Assembly: GCA_022559845.1 (NCBI GenBank) | Contig: CM040126.1 | Location: forward strand, 224,818,641 to 224,882,640 | Direction of reading: 5' to 3' | From: Amorphophallus konjac | Lineage: Eukaryota; Streptophyta; Magnoliopsida; Alismatales; Araceae | DNA length: 64,000 nt | Shown here: piece by piece, positions 21,487-33,583 of the stretch | Position numbering within the stretch: position 1 is the stretch's first letter | How the letters are laid out: each line of letters starts with the position of its first letter | Notes under the pieces: model-generated | What the model was told of the DNA's origin: nothing | The model's input: only the letters and a program-made list of their open reading frames with translations | The model's database searches: none | Made by a program: the position numbers and the translations under genes

Positions 21487-24249
21487 GTTGATATCAGAGC
21501 GTGGTTGTGGACGTACATGAGAAGTCGAGATATTGCAGGGATCAGAGGTCCAGTACAGTCGGCAGCTGGCTTAGGGTTTTGTGTTTATTTTTCGCTTGGT
21601 TTCTTGTGTAAGAGCTTGAGTGCACGGCGTTGGCACTGTGAAGGTGGTTGCTGTTTCATTGGGGTGCCGGCGTGGGGTCTGAGGATTAAGGTTGAGCACT
21701 TTCTCCCTCATCAATGGTGGCCCCGGTTGTGCTGCGTTGGACAGAGGTTGTCGGCAGGCGTGTTGTTGCGGTGCTGCGTTCGAGGAATTTACAGCGAGGT
21801 CAGGTGGCTGGTGAGGACCGTTCATCGTTAAGTGGCCGTGAGTGTGCTCTGAGGGAGCTGTTATAGAGTTTGGTCACTCTAGCTTGAGGTTATCCAGCCG
21901 CTGAGGTGTTAAGGTTATGGTTTGAGTTGTCAGAGCGGGTGCTCTGAAACAAGATTGTGTTTTGGCAAGCAGAGGATCTTGTGTTGAGATGTTGATTTGT
22001 CGAGCCCGCTGTTCTTGTCATGCTCTGTGGTGTCAGAAATGACATGTCGGTCCCTGTTATTCTTGTAGATTTTGAGGCAAGATTGGGTAGAGATGCCCCA
22101 TTAAGTTCTTGCTCATGCGCTCCTGCGTGTGAATGGATTGTGTTCGCCTTGGATTTGAGTTGAGCTGAGAAGGTTCCATAGTGAGTTTCGGGACTCGAGG
22201 ATGAGCATCGACGGTTATCGATTACGGCTCGTGTTGCGGCTGTTGGCGTGGTGTGTTGCAGTTCAAGGAATTACAGCGGTGGAGCATCGAGAGATGCTGT
22301 GATCGTGGTCCAACGTGACACTTGGCGAGTGTTGTCGGAGGAGCTGACCTGATAGAAGCGAAGGTTTTCTTGATGCTAGAAGGTGATGTTCCCAGCATGC
22401 GCGAGGTTTGAGGTCAGGTCAAGCGTGGAGATTTTCCATTGGTCGGAGGCGTGTTGGTTTCTCCTTTGGTTGGAGGTGATCGCATTTGGTTAAGGTTCGT
22501 CATCTTGCATCGTGTGTCCGGATTGGTTGGCCCTCTGTGTGCCATGAAGTCCATGCGAGACACGTCCTATGTTTTGGCAAGGTGGTTGCCTGTGAGAAGC
22601 GTGCCCATTCCCTGTTACGAAAGGGAGTTGGCACTGTTCCTGAAGGACGAGTGCCGATTGGGCTGTGTTTTTGAGAATTGTGGTTGGTGTTGTGGTTCCC
22701 GATGTGTGAAGGATCAGAGCCTGCGGAGTTGCAGAGGATTGTCAGGATGGTGGATCGCGAGTTGTCGTTGTGGTAGCTGTGCGCGTGGATCAGAGTGCAC
22801 AGATCGTAGCGTTGGTTGTTACGGGTAGATTTCTGAGGATGAGTTGAGCGGCGGAGGATTGGTTCCTCGATGTGCGTTGTCTCCGATAGTGTGAGACGTG
22901 TTGTTGCCGTGCTGTTGCTTGAGATATTGTGATTCATGGCACTGGCAGGTGGAGAGTTGGGGAAATATTCTGGCGAGGTTGCCACATGAGTACCCTGTTC
23001 TTACGTTGAAGGTGCGTTCGCGGATGAGATCATGTTTTGGAGAAGTGATCTCTGAGAGATTATGGGTCCCTGTTGGTAGCTGTAAGCGACCAGTTGGGTT
23101 GACTGAGTGGTTGACCACGGTAAGACGTGTATTTTCTGGGGACCCACATGCATTAGTCATGGCGTCATCGACCTGCTTGATGTGGTTGCAGACAGCACTT
23201 GTTGGTTCTGGAGAAGTGTGCCGTGGATTGTAAGAGGTTGTGTCCAGTGGCTCTGTGGTAAGAGCGGGAGTCGAGATTGGCAGGCGTCCTCTTGGATTAA
23301 TTGAGACGGAGGTTTTGATGAGATAGGACGGTGGTTGATGCCTGTGCGTGAAGGTCCTTGATGGGACGTTGGCGTGGAATGGTGGCCCTTGGTCCGGTGA
23401 CCGGCATGGGAGGATTCCCCTGTAAGTCTGAGTCGAGTGACGTGAGGACAGAGGAGAGACCTTGTCTTGTGGTTTTGTCGTGCTCCCCTGAGAGGGTAGA
23501 GCTAGAATGATGATAGGTCTGGATGTGGTGTTGGTCTATGGAGGGTTAGCGGATGGCCTGTTGTGATTTGGATCGTGCCTGTTGGGCCAGCGAAGGTTTC
23601 CGTTGAGGAATGTCTGGTGACCAGTGGATGGTCTTTCACAGACAGAAGATGCTGGTTGTTGGGGATTGAGAATGGCGAGAGCCGTGTGCAAGTGAGGCCT
23701 TTGGTGGCCATTTCTGTGATGTGTTTCCCAGATGGGATCTGGGCAGTGTCGAAGTTATCTTCTGGCAGAGTTGGTCCGGTGCTATTGTGAGCATTCAGCT
23801 TGCCAGGTGTGAGCTGGTGGAAGCTCAGTATTGGTCGTCCCTGGTGTAGGGCGTGAGATTAATGAGCTGGTTATGGAGATGGCGTTTGGTTGGTCCGCCG
23901 AGCATGGGCATTGACCGGTGGTTTGGTCCCCGTGGCGTGGATTTCGTTCCCTCAGTGGGCGAGAGGGTGGCATCGATGCCGTAGTTGGTTTTCGTGTTGT
24001 CTGAGGTGATGCTAGACTTGCACTTTTGTGTTGTGCCTACTCTGTTGACCGATATGTATGCGGTGTGCGGAGCGAGGCATTGCTCGTGATTAAGGTCTGG
24101 CGGTATCTCTCATGATCAGTGCTTTTGTGAGAATCGAAGTTTTCTATGCTGGGGCTCTGACAGCGTTGTTAGTTGGTTGAGGTGTCTTCCCCTGTGCCTC
24201 TGTGTTTGTCTTGAATTTCGAGGATGAAATTCTTATTAGAGGGGAGGGC
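21487..24249 (+). other. LARD1 interior, non-coding
   Basis: Begins with the primer site GTTGATATCAGAGC (21487-21500; one base off the usual GGTATCAGAGC) and ends with the purine tract AGAGGGGAGGG. The G/T-rich interior has open frames up to ~160 codons on both strands, but none with retroelement domains. The first ~120 bp share blocks with LARD2 and LARD3 (GTACATG, GAGATAT, CCAGTACAGTC, CAGCTGGCTT), suggesting a conserved leader. Confidence 0.85.
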
Positions 24250-27191
24250 TGTAATGCCCTGGATTTTTCAGATATTTCTCAGATCAGGATCCGTGGGTTT
24301 CGGATCGTCTTTTCGCGGCTTACGGATTGTGTCCGAGTGAGCTTCGGACTTTTATACCAGATTGTCGGACCCATTGGAGGTGTGCCGTGAATTTCCTTGG
24401 GTCTGTGGCTTTGTGAGGAGCACGCCAGTAATTTTCTGGAATTTTCAGAGCGCCCTTGTGGGTCCCAGATCGCGTTTTGGGTTTTACGCGTGTTTTTATC
24501 TATCGGACCTACGGAACAACGTGTAGGACGAACCGTTACGCTCTCCGACTCCGGGACGGTACCAATGCATTGTGCATTTTCCGAGGATCATGGGGAGTAT
24601 TTTTCCCTATTTTTAGAATTTTCCTAAATTTCCGAATTTTCTATATAAACCCTCTCACCCCTCTCTCTCCTCTCATTTCTCACTCTCTCCCTCTCTCTCT
24701 TCTCCCACGCTCTCCTCTCACTCTCTCATCTCCGGCGGCCGACGGACCGAGGTGGGGGCGAGGTGGGGTGACACGGGCGAGGAGGACGGTGAGGATGGGT
24801 CGAGGATCGAGGGACGGGGGCGCGGTGAAGCCAGTTCGCGGGCGTGAGGCACCGGCGGGGTTTCGTGGGTGTTTCTTTGTGGATCGGCGTCCACGGCGCG
24901 TCGAATCTTCGGTGGAGGTAGGGGGATGGTTCCCTAACCCGTGTAGTTCATTTCTCTGTGTTTTATAGGCCGAGGCGAGGCCAAGAGTGGGTTTATTTCA
25001 CGTTTGGGGGAAATTCCATGTTTAGGGCGAGCGCCGATTTTCGGCCGATTCAAGGCCCGATCGAGGTTTTGATTGTCTTTTTGGGTTGTGGGAAGGTCCG
25101 GGGATGATTTCCCCATGTTTTCCCCTTCGCCTGGGGGCGAATGGGGCGTGGAACCGAACCTACGGCGGGGTTCGGTCCCCCTGCGGGAACACAGGGGGCG
25201 GCCAACGTTGTTGCCTCCCAGCCCTGGTCTGGGCGGCCAAGACCCAGGCCGCCCGGGACCCTGGGCGACCAGAGATCTGGCCACCCAGGGGGGAGGGCGA
25301 CCAGGTGTCTGGCCGCCCTCCTGGGGAGGCTTGGCCTGGGCGGCCATCGCCCTGGCTGCCCAACCCCCTGGGCGGCTAGGTATGTGGTCGCCCATCCCAG
25401 TGAGTCTCGGGTCAGCTTGTTTTGGGGTTCCCTTCGCCCGAGGTGTCCGTGTGTGGTACAGATGTGCGGGCAAGGTGTCCGGGTGATCCTCCGTGATTCC
25501 GAGAGTTCTGTGTTACCTCGAGTTGTGTACTCGTGCATTTTGAGGGTTCGGGGTGTGTGCTTTGGGTTCTGTGAGGCACTCGAGTGAGTCCTTGTGAGTG
25601 AGCATGAGTGCAGAGGGCCCTCTCCACGTGTCGTGAGTTTTTCCGGAGTGTGGCTTCTGAGTGGGCCACGTGTTGGGCCCTGAACTGTGAGTTCGATCTC
25701 CTAGCCTGGGGTTAGAGGTCTTGTGTGTTCCCTTGTGAGGGAAGGGTCTCGGCAGTTGTTATCTGCCTCGTGAGTCATCGCTTCGTGGTTTCAAACCTAG
25801 AGATTAGGCCAGATTGACGGCTTAGTGCTATCGCATACAACGGTCTCGACCCCGAGTCTTGTGACTCAAGGACCATTGTGATTATTTGGTCTAGTGGACT
25901 ATCCAGTGTCAGGTGGCTTCGAGTCACCTGTTACCCATGTTTCACGCAATGGGTGCGTGCGTGGTTTTCTGTGTCCACGTTCCATGAGCCCTCACTAGTC
26001 ATAGCCTTCTTACGGCACGCGTGTGCTGACCCACCTGGGAGTGGTGGAGTGGCTTACCCGAGAGTGACCGTTCATGGCTGGTTACCGTAGGGCCCCCACG
26101 CGCAGCTTGAGTCCGGGCTTCGGGGGAAGAACCAGCTAGTGGACAGACCTAGGGCATATGGTCTGTGTGTGCACACTTGACTGAGGGCATCGGGCACGCG
26201 CTGACGAGCGTGACCTCAGTTAGTCCTCATTTTGTGTTCCTTGTTACAGTACGGTGTCTCAGTCTCCGCCTGGGGCGTTGTAGGGAGACACCTAAGGCTG
26301 CAGACTCAATCGTCAGTGGACGCATCCAGCATTGCTTCTGGTGGGCGGTACTTCCATCACGAGACGTGAGTTGTCATGTCCTGGGTTTCCGTTACCGTCC
26401 GCGAGACGGGGCTTCGTGTGTTGTTTCGGGAGCGTTCCCGGAGTCGAGGTCTGGGGTTTTCGGTGAGCGTCACCGAGGGCTTTTCCCTAGACAACGTTGT
26501 GTTCACGACGGTGAGGTCGTGGCCATGTTTCCAGACCGTGTGGTTTCAGCTTGGGCCCTCCTGTGAGGGCAGGCCTCCGCGGCGGAGGTATCGTGGCATT
26601 TTCCTAGTAGCGTGGCTAGGGCAGTTCGTGTTCTGGTCGTCTCTCGACCGTGGGATCGAGATGTCGGGTTCGTGGCTTGGTTGTCCCCCGACTGGGAGAC
26701 CGGGCCGTATTTTCTGGTACAGTAGGAGTAGCTGTAGAGCCGAGATTTTACCGGCCACCGTAGTTACCGTTCCTGCTGTTGTTGTCATTCTTGTAGTTAC
26801 TACTTTCTGTGCCGCCGTTGTTTTCGGTTGGGGTTCCGCGGGACCCCTACTGGGCCAGTGACAGAAGGTTCATCCCTACTTTTCAGGTGCAACGGTTCTT
26901 CCTCGAGGTTCGAGGGTGCTGTGCGGAGGTTCTTAGTTGCCAGCTCGTCGGGCCGAGTGTTCAGTCTGCATTTGGTACGTTTCCTACCTTAGACTGTACT
27001 TTCTGTTGGACTGGACTCTGTTGTAGTTATTTTTTTATTCTGTTAAATGTTGAATTGTCCTACTTTATTTCCTATTTATTTGTACCTCCAGACTCCTTTT
27101 TAGCCCTTCCGAGTCTCGGCTCGTGGGCAGCGGGCCAGGATTTGAATGGTATCGGGTTCCTTTCCCAGTATCTGGATCTTGGGTCGTCACA
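24250..27191 (+). repeat. LARD1 3' LTR
   Basis: 2942 bp, TGTAATGCCC...CGTCACA. In the first ~360 bp a hand count finds about 36 differences from the 5' LTR, most of them C/T or G/A and many at CpG. Confidence 0.93.
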
Positions 27192-27196
27192 TTTAA

Positions 27197-27599
27197 ACCT
27201 GACATCCATCAAGAATGCATTGTGTTGATTCCTATATCTGAAGACTCAGAACTTTGTAATGCTTAATTCTGAACTATTGACCATGGTCTCAGTCAGACTT
27301 CAGAAATCTTCACTTTCTAGTCAGGAGAATGTCTTCTACTCTCAATCTTCTTGGTCTAAAGGGCATTGATCTTATATGATTTCACTCCTTGTGCTTCTCA
27401 TCATCTCTTTTTTGCTAATGGCAAAGGGGGAGAATATGTTCTGTTGACAGGGAGAGATTATCTATATTTGGTTAGTTTCAGACTGTTGGGGCATTGGCAT
27501 TTAGCATTGTACGGCATTATGTCTGCATGTTTAAAGACTGCACGTTTTCATCTAAATACATCTAATATAAACTGTTGCCATCATCAAAAAGGGGGAGAT
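27197..27599 (+). other. Copia-A 3' non-coding region, last part, with polypurine tracts
   Basis: AAAAAGGGGGAGA at 27586-27598 abuts the 3' LTR and would prime plus-strand synthesis. An upstream tract, AAAGGGGGAGAA, lies at about 27423-27434. No gene is seen. Confidence 0.88.
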
Positions 27600-29618
27600 T
27601 GTTGTGCCTCCTGATTTGATGATGATTGGGGAAGAATGTTCTGACTCCTCTGAACATAATATCTGTAAGGAGTCAGTGTGTTTTAGTATGTTTTGAATGA
27701 TGGGCAACAAGTTAATTAGATGTGTGTTTATTAGCTAAGGTCAATGCATGTTTGCCTGCATATAAGTCTTCAGAGTCGGTGCACGTTTGTCACACGCGTG
27801 GTATAATGTATGTTCATGTCTATCCTCAATGCATAAGCAAGTCTGTGCATGTTAGCACATTACACCATAAAGTCCGTGCATTTCTCTGTTTAGAGTCTGT
27901 ACACGTTTCTACCTTCGAAAAGTAAAGTCAGTGCATATTCATAGTCTGTGCATGTTTTGTTCTACCCACTAAGTCTGTGCATTTTCTACTCTGGGCTAAG
28001 CAAGGTCGGTGCATACACCTTCTGCGCTTACACAACGTCGGTGCATGCCTTTGTATGGAAGGTATGTGCATGTTTCATCTCATACATGTATAGTCGGTGC
28101 AATGTGTGGTTGTCTGCAAAATGGAAGTCTGAGCATGTTTTTCTCTTTCACACATAACGTCGGTGCTAGCTGCGTTATATGCTATACAATAGTCGGTGCA
28201 TGTTTTGCATCTTGCATGAATAAGTTAGTGCACATTTGCCTTGTGCTAAAACAAGGTCGGTGCACATCTTTCATTAGGCAAAACAAGGTCGATGCATAGT
28301 TCCTTCGTGCAGAACCAAGTCATTGCACACTTGCACACTACACAGCTAAAGTCAGTGTACATTTCCTGTATGCAAACTGAAGGTTTGTGCATGATTTGCT
28401 GAACACGTGCATAGGGTCCGTGCTCCTTGCGATTCATAAGTGCAAAATGTTTCATCAAGTCTATGCACTTCTCATAGTTGTCTGAGATGTCTTGTGAACC
28501 ACCAATGCTAACTAAGTGTTTGACATATTGACGGGGACCTTACTGAAAACGCTCCAGAGAACCAGGAAAAATGCTCGTGAACTTTAAGGAAGGCATGTGG
28601 TCCCAGAGTCATCCAAAATAATGATTGGGCACGTTATCCAAGTAAAAAGCAAGACTGATATCGTGACATGTGGAAAACCATCAAGCCAAGGACATGACAC
28701 GTGGCCAGTGCAAGTAAAATCTGGATGATTTTTTGAGCGGGAAACGTGGACTCCACGCGCTCGTCATCTGCTGCCTATAAGAAGACGAAGATACAAAAAA
28801 AGAAAAGGATGACGGAAGTAGAGCAAAAATCGAGAGCAACATTGAGTGATTCATGAAAGAAAAGGAGCAGAAGAAAGGAAGATAAGAAGAGAGTAGTTCG
28901 TGGGAGCCCGTGAAAGAATACAGGAAAGTGTGATGAGAGAATAGCAAAGTGTCGTAGCTGCGAAAGTGAGGCATCTGTTTATGATTCTGGCTTCTGGTTC
29001 AAAACCAAGTCAGTCCGATCAGATTGAGCTACATTGTTTCATTTCAGTTTTCTAGTTCTCTTTTTAACTTTCTCGTTTGAATCCTTGTTTCTCAAGTTGT
29101 CAGTCAGCGGTTGTAGCAAGCTGTAAGGCTCAGCGGCAAAGGAGTATTCCTCTGGGTAGCATAAGTTGTAAGGCTCAGCGGGAGCAAGTTGTGAAGCTCA
29201 GCGGTCTGGGATTGATTCCCCAAAGCTGTGGATCAGCGGTCTATAGGGATCTAATCCCCAAAGCTGTGGATCAGCAGAGCGAAGCTGTGAATTAGCAGTA
29301 AGCCACACTTGGTTTAAGTGTGGGATGGATGTAGGCTTGTGCCGAACCACCTAAAACCTCTAGTGTTCTGTGCGTTTGGTTCGTGACCCCTGCTCATTCG
29401 CTTGCTTATGTGGTGTTTGCATTTTTGCTTCAATATCGCATAGATGATTGCTTAGGATCTCTTCGGTTCATTCGCATTCATCTTCTTCCGTGAGTTGAAT
29501 TTAATTTTGTAGTAGGCTTTTATCATTCCGCTTCTAGTTTGACTGCTGTAGTTATTTTAGAGGGTTGATCTATTCACCCCCCCCCCCCTCTAGATCTTAG
29601 CATCCATCCTATACATCA
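27600..29618 (+). repeat. Copia-A 3' LTR, complete
   Basis: 2019 bp, TGTTGTGCC...ATACATCA. It shows the full LTR start missing from the window at the 5' end. It contains the U3 array (about 27750-28470), TATA at 28776-28782, leader repeats, and a C-run ahead of CTCTAGAT near the end. Confidence 0.95.
29303..29351 (+). other. Two-hairpin LTR RNA element, Copia-A 3' copy
   Basis: Hairpin 1 (29303-29323) is a perfect CCACACTT/AAGTGTGG stem with a GGTTT loop. Hairpin 2 (29324-29351) has its first stem base pairs weakened (GATGG opposite CCACC) and the inner GGC/GCC stem. Confidence 0.7.
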
Positions 29619-30240
29619 AAAAGAAGTACCAAACACTAAAAAGTCATCCATAAACACCTCCAAAAATTCACCCACCATTTCAGAAAAGATTGACATCATG
29701 CACTGCTAAAAGGTGGCTAGGGCATTACACAGCCCAAATGGCATTCTTCTGAAAGCAAACGTACCATAGGGGCACGTGAATGTTGTCTTCTCTTGATCCT
29801 CCGGGTAAATTACAACTTGATTATACCCGGAATAGCCATCCAAAAAGCAGAAATATTTTTGCCTAGCCAGTTTTTCCAGAATTTGATCCACAAATGGGAG
29901 TGGGTAATGATCTTTCTTTGTCATCGAATTCAATTTTCTATAGTCAATACAAACTCTCCACCTTGTTTGTAATCTCATTGGTACTTCTTCTCCTTTTTCA
30001 TTTGTAACAACGGTTAGCCCTGACTTCTTAGGAACAACTTGCGTCGGGCTGACCCACTTGCTATCTGAAATGGGATATATAATCCCAGCATCCAGCCACT
30101 TTACAACCTCTTTCTTTACTACCTCTTTCATGTTTGGATTCAGCCGGCGCTACATCTCTCTACTCGGCTTGGCATTGTCCTCCAAGTAAATATAATACAT
30201 ACACACATCCGGACTAATACCTTTTAAATCTGCCACAGAC
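29619..30240 (-). pseudogene. Athila-like Ty3/gypsy reverse transcriptase fragment
   Basis: On the minus strand the frame reads WLDAGIIYPISDSKWVSP, RVCIDYRKLN, FCFLDGYSGYNQ and FAFRRMPFGLCNA, then the catalytic FMDDF near 29640. It is cut by Copia-A at 29618. A stop replaces the expected Gln at about 29703 (just before CMMSIFS). A second one lies upstream at about 30152 (before RRLNPN), again at a Gln position. The second half of RT lies beyond Copia-A, outside the window. Confidence 0.9.
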
Positions 30241-31195
30241 TAACCTATCGCCCCCTTGTGCTCCTCAAGGACATCGAAAAGCTGAGATTCCTAAGCAGAA
30301 GTGAGATTGAAGCAATGATCATGGGCAGAGTGTGGTCGAGGCCTAGATAAGCATATTTCAAAGAATCAGGTAGAGGTTTCAATTCAAGAATGGGCGGCTG
30401 ATCCAAAGAAGAAAAAAGGGGTTCAACTTGCAATGGAGGGAGTGGCTCTATCCTAGAATAGGGTGCGGAAGAGAATAGAGAATCCTGTAGCATGCTAGCC
30501 TCTTCTAAAATATCCTTCACTTCATCCGGATTTTCATCGATCAATTCCTCAAAAATATCAATAGCATTACATTCCTCATCTTGTTCCGAATATTGGGATG
30601 CTCTAAAAACATTTAAGGAAACCTTCTCACCTCCAAAGGATATGTCCATCATTCCTGTGGCACAGTTTATATTGGCCTTTGCCGTAACTAAAAATGGTAG
30701 CCCCAAAATAATTGGATTATGCTTTAATTCATGGGATGAGGCCATATCCAATATGAGGAAATCCACCGGGAAATAGCATTCATGGACTTTTACAATCACA
30801 TCCTCTAATAGACCCCTCGGAGTCTTCACAGAACGATCCGCCAGTTGAAGGATTATAGATGTGGGCTTCAATGCCCCTAGATCAAATTGCTCATATATAA
30901 AGGTGGGCAATAGATTCACGCTAGTACCTAAGTCTAGCAATGCTTTATCAAATGTAACTTCACCTATATCACATGAAATCAGAGGAGCTCTGGGGTCCTT
31001 CAACTTCTTTGGTAAATGGTTCATCACAACAGCACTAACATCTTCAGATAGGCAGATCTTTTGAGTTATTACCTTAGACTCCCTCTTCGGAGTACATAGC
31101 TCTTTCAGAAACTTCGCATATGTCGGGACATGCTTGATTGCGTCTAATAGTGGAATATTGATATTTACCTGTTTAAACAATTCCACTAAAACTGA
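30241..31195 (-). pseudogene. Athila-like gag/protease region fragment
   Basis: A 313-codon minus-strand frame (31186 to 30245) reads YAKFLKELC, then DLGTSVNLLP around the protease active site, then GLLEDVIVKVHE and PVDFLILDM. The protease Asp is in DLG rather than DTG/DSG, as is usual for this lineage. It ends abruptly at about 31195, where plus-strand chromovirus sequence begins. Confidence 0.85.
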
Positions 31196-31197
31196 GG

Positions 31198-31604
31198 TCT
31201 CGTGGAACAGGTCCCTTCCAGGTCCTGAGATACATCAGCGCTAATGCTTATGTGTTAGACCTCCCTGAGGAATACAGAGTAAGCACCACTTTCATCGTGG
31301 CTGACCTGGTGCCATACATGGGTCCCACGGTGACGCCCAGTGAGGAAATTGAGCTCATCCCCTCCCTTGAGAGAGCACCTACCCTTGAGAGAAAGCTACC
31401 AGCCTAGAGAGACTAGCATGAGCATGTTGAACGGATATTGTATGAACAAGTCACTGTCATTTGGAGCAAAAGGGTAAGGGCGCTACCTCGCTTGGTGAAA
31501 GGACCAGCTACCTTTGGTAGACTTGTGGGCAACCCCGCCGTGGCTCCCTCCGCATACGATGGATCTTTACTCGACAGAGTCTAGTTCTCTGCACCCCGGG
31601 AGTA
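31198..31604 (+). pseudogene. Chromovirus integrase C-terminus/chromodomain fragment
   Basis: Starts at RGTGPFQVLR, the GPY/F domain of gypsy integrase, and runs through NAYVLDLPEEYRV and ADLVPYMGP, colinear with 42412-42560 of Chromo-B. After two stops the chromodomain is barely recognisable. It directly precedes an LTR, as expected for the pol end of a chromovirus. Everything upstream is lost at the junction with Athila sequence. Confidence 0.82.
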
Positions 31605-31926
31605 TGATGGGGACATCGCTTACCACTTCCCATTTCTCCAAGGGTCCCGATGCTCGCCATTGTGTTCATCTTGATTTTCTGAGTCTAGCTATGTAATTTT
31701 CTTATCTTTCTTTGAGTCTTAACCATGTAATTTTTCCTTTGTTTTGAGTCAAGTCCCTAGGTTATTATGTTATTTACCTAAGTTTGTGTTCATCATGATG
31801 GGTTAGGGTGTCCTATGGGCCCAATTAGGTGGGCCTGGCCCAGGGGCGCCATCCCCCTTCCCCATCTCTTTTGGTTATTTGCTATTTGCACTTATCTCAG
31901 GGACTTTTTGTAAATGTTGGGATCCC

Positions 31927-31934
31927 TATAAATA
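31927..31934 (+). promoter_or_regulatory. TATA box, Chromo-A LTR
   Basis: CCTATAAATAGG, followed ~60 bp later by a CTCTCTCT pyrimidine patch. The equivalents in Chromo-B are at 37849-37856 and 43154-43161. Confidence 0.75.
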
Positions 31935-31994
31935 GGACCCCAACCCCACTTGGAGAAGGCTAATGAAGTATTAAGTGAAAATTTCCACAAGAAT

Positions 31995-32025
<31 letters not shown>

Positions 32026-33583
32026 AAGGGGTGGATTCCCCTCTCTCTTTCTCTCTCTCTTCTCTCTCTCTAAAGGGGGTGAACCCCTCTCTCTCTCCTC
32101 CCCTCTCTCTCTCCCCCTTGGGCGCCCTTGCCCCTTCACCTTCCTCCCTTGCCACCTCATCATCCACATCACCCCAACCCCTCATCTTCCCAAGGCCCCA
32201 TCACTCCCACCATTACTCTCACCAAGTCCCAAGCAACCTTCCACCATCCAAGGCAACCTTCCCCATTCCCAATTCAACCCCTCCATCTCCCAAGGGAGAA
32301 TCCCATCCCCAACACACCCTTTCCCCTCCCCAAGACTTCATTAACCAACCACCATTAACCCCACATTCAAACCAAAGGAGAGATCTCTCCTCCCTCTCTC
32401 CTTCCCAACCCAAATTCGTAGCTCCCCCTTCCTCCACTTACTAGACCACCTCCCAGCCCCCTTTCTGCCCCTCCCACACCTTGTATCACCCCCTAACAGA
32501 CCCCCACATAGTCAGGTGTCACCCCCACACCCATCCACCCCATTTCCCACCCCATCTACTCCGTCTCCCATCACCTATCATCACCCTATTCATCTCAGTC
32601 CGCAGGCAGCAGTCAAGGGCCGAGCTGCAGAGTCAACCACATTTTCACCGCACATCTTCTGGAAACATATCCTACATTTCCGGAAATCTCTTCCAGTCAT
32701 CTTCGCAGGCGAGGTGATCCCGCCCCAATTCGAGTTCGGAGCTGTCCGGGAGAGCCATTCTTCATCGACTGCGCAGAACCAGTCCGGCCAGAAACCAGAG
32801 CTGCCACTCAAAAGCTACTGCGACCACACCGGTGCTCCACTTGGTGCGCCACTTGACCGGAGCGAAGATCCACCAGTCCTCTGTCCAACACAGCAAGCGG
32901 GACCTCGTTTGGAGTTCAGAGCTCCCCGTTCCGAATTATTTTCCCAGGTGCGCAGATCAGTCCTGTCAGGGACTGATCAGACCCCCTCTCACTCTTTGGG
33001 TTCCACCCCCCTGCTCCGACCTCGTCTGGTGCCCATCTTGGTTTCTGATCGAAGAGGATTCGACCACGCTGGCAACCGTCCTGATCCCGTCTCGATTGGA
33101 TCACGGGAGCGATCGTGGTGAAGTCGCCAGCCTGATGCAACAACCAGAACTCAGTCCAAGGCAGAGCAGAGCAGCGCCGGTCCAGCGTCTGTCCCGGCCA
33201 GCGTCGATAACTTCTGGCGCCAAAAAAATTCAGGCTTCATCCCGGTTCAGTCACCAACATTTTGGCGCTGGTCTCGTTCACTTTCAAGTCCGGGAGCGAT
33301 CACAGCGGAGTCGAAAGTGAGTTCTGTCAGCGGGTAGAACCGGCGGACGGAACCCCGGGAGGGCAATCCGGCTCCGTTCATAGCTTCACGCCCCTCCCCG
33401 CCTGGCCGGCTTACCACCCCTCCCTACATGGAGGTAGTGTTTGTGTGTAATCCACTTTTCCCCACCCGAGATCCACCCTCCTGCGTGAGGCGTAGTGCAT
33501 GTAAATAATTAGCAGGGATCAAGCTTCATCGACACAGTGTGCGGGGAACCCACACTTCCCCGCTCGCCCTCGTCTCCGAACGG

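Larger units (their letters stand above)
18597..27191 (+). mobile_element. LARD1: non-coding gypsy-type LTR derivative nested in Copia-A
   Basis: LTRs at 18597-21486 and 24250-27191, primer site at 21487-21500, purine tract at 24238-24249, TTTAA duplications. The 2.76-kb interior has no gag or pol domain in any frame. The tract context (GAGGATGAAATTCTTATTAGAGGGGAGGG) is split here as GAGGATGAAATTC followed by AGAGGGGAGGG; this is the usual end of Tekay/Del-type chromoviruses, so it was probably mobilised by such an element. LTRs are GC- and CpG-rich and differ at roughly one site in ten. Confidence 0.9.
1..29618 (+). mobile_element. Copia-A, Sirevirus-like Ty1/copia retrotransposon (5' end outside window, interrupted twice)
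   Basis: The LTR sequence at 1-1778 recurs at 27600-29618. Between them are a primer binding site, gag, pol in copia order (protease, integrase, RT, RNase H) and a purine tract abutting the 3' LTR. The Sirevirus assignment rests on the long gag with coiled coil and CCHC knuckle, the protease motif DSGCSRHMTG, roughly 2-kb LTRs and several GGGGGAG tracts. Own sequence is 1-8305, 18165-18591 and 27197-29618; the rest is nested TR-GAG and LARD1. The coding region carries many stops and frameshifts, so this copy is dead. It is inserted in an Athila-like RT gene, whose reading frame resumes directly at 29619. Confidence 0.93.

Noticed and set aside
22439..22985. Frames of 129-161 codons on both strands in the LARD1 interior
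   Set aside because: No retroelement or host domain, both strands open in the same place, and no counterpart frame in LARD2/LARD3.
31994..32444. Proline/serine-rich open frames (up to 137 codons)
   Set aside because: They follow from CT microsatellites and C-rich sequence in a chromovirus LTR; similar frames appear at 38223-38537 and 43201-43497.
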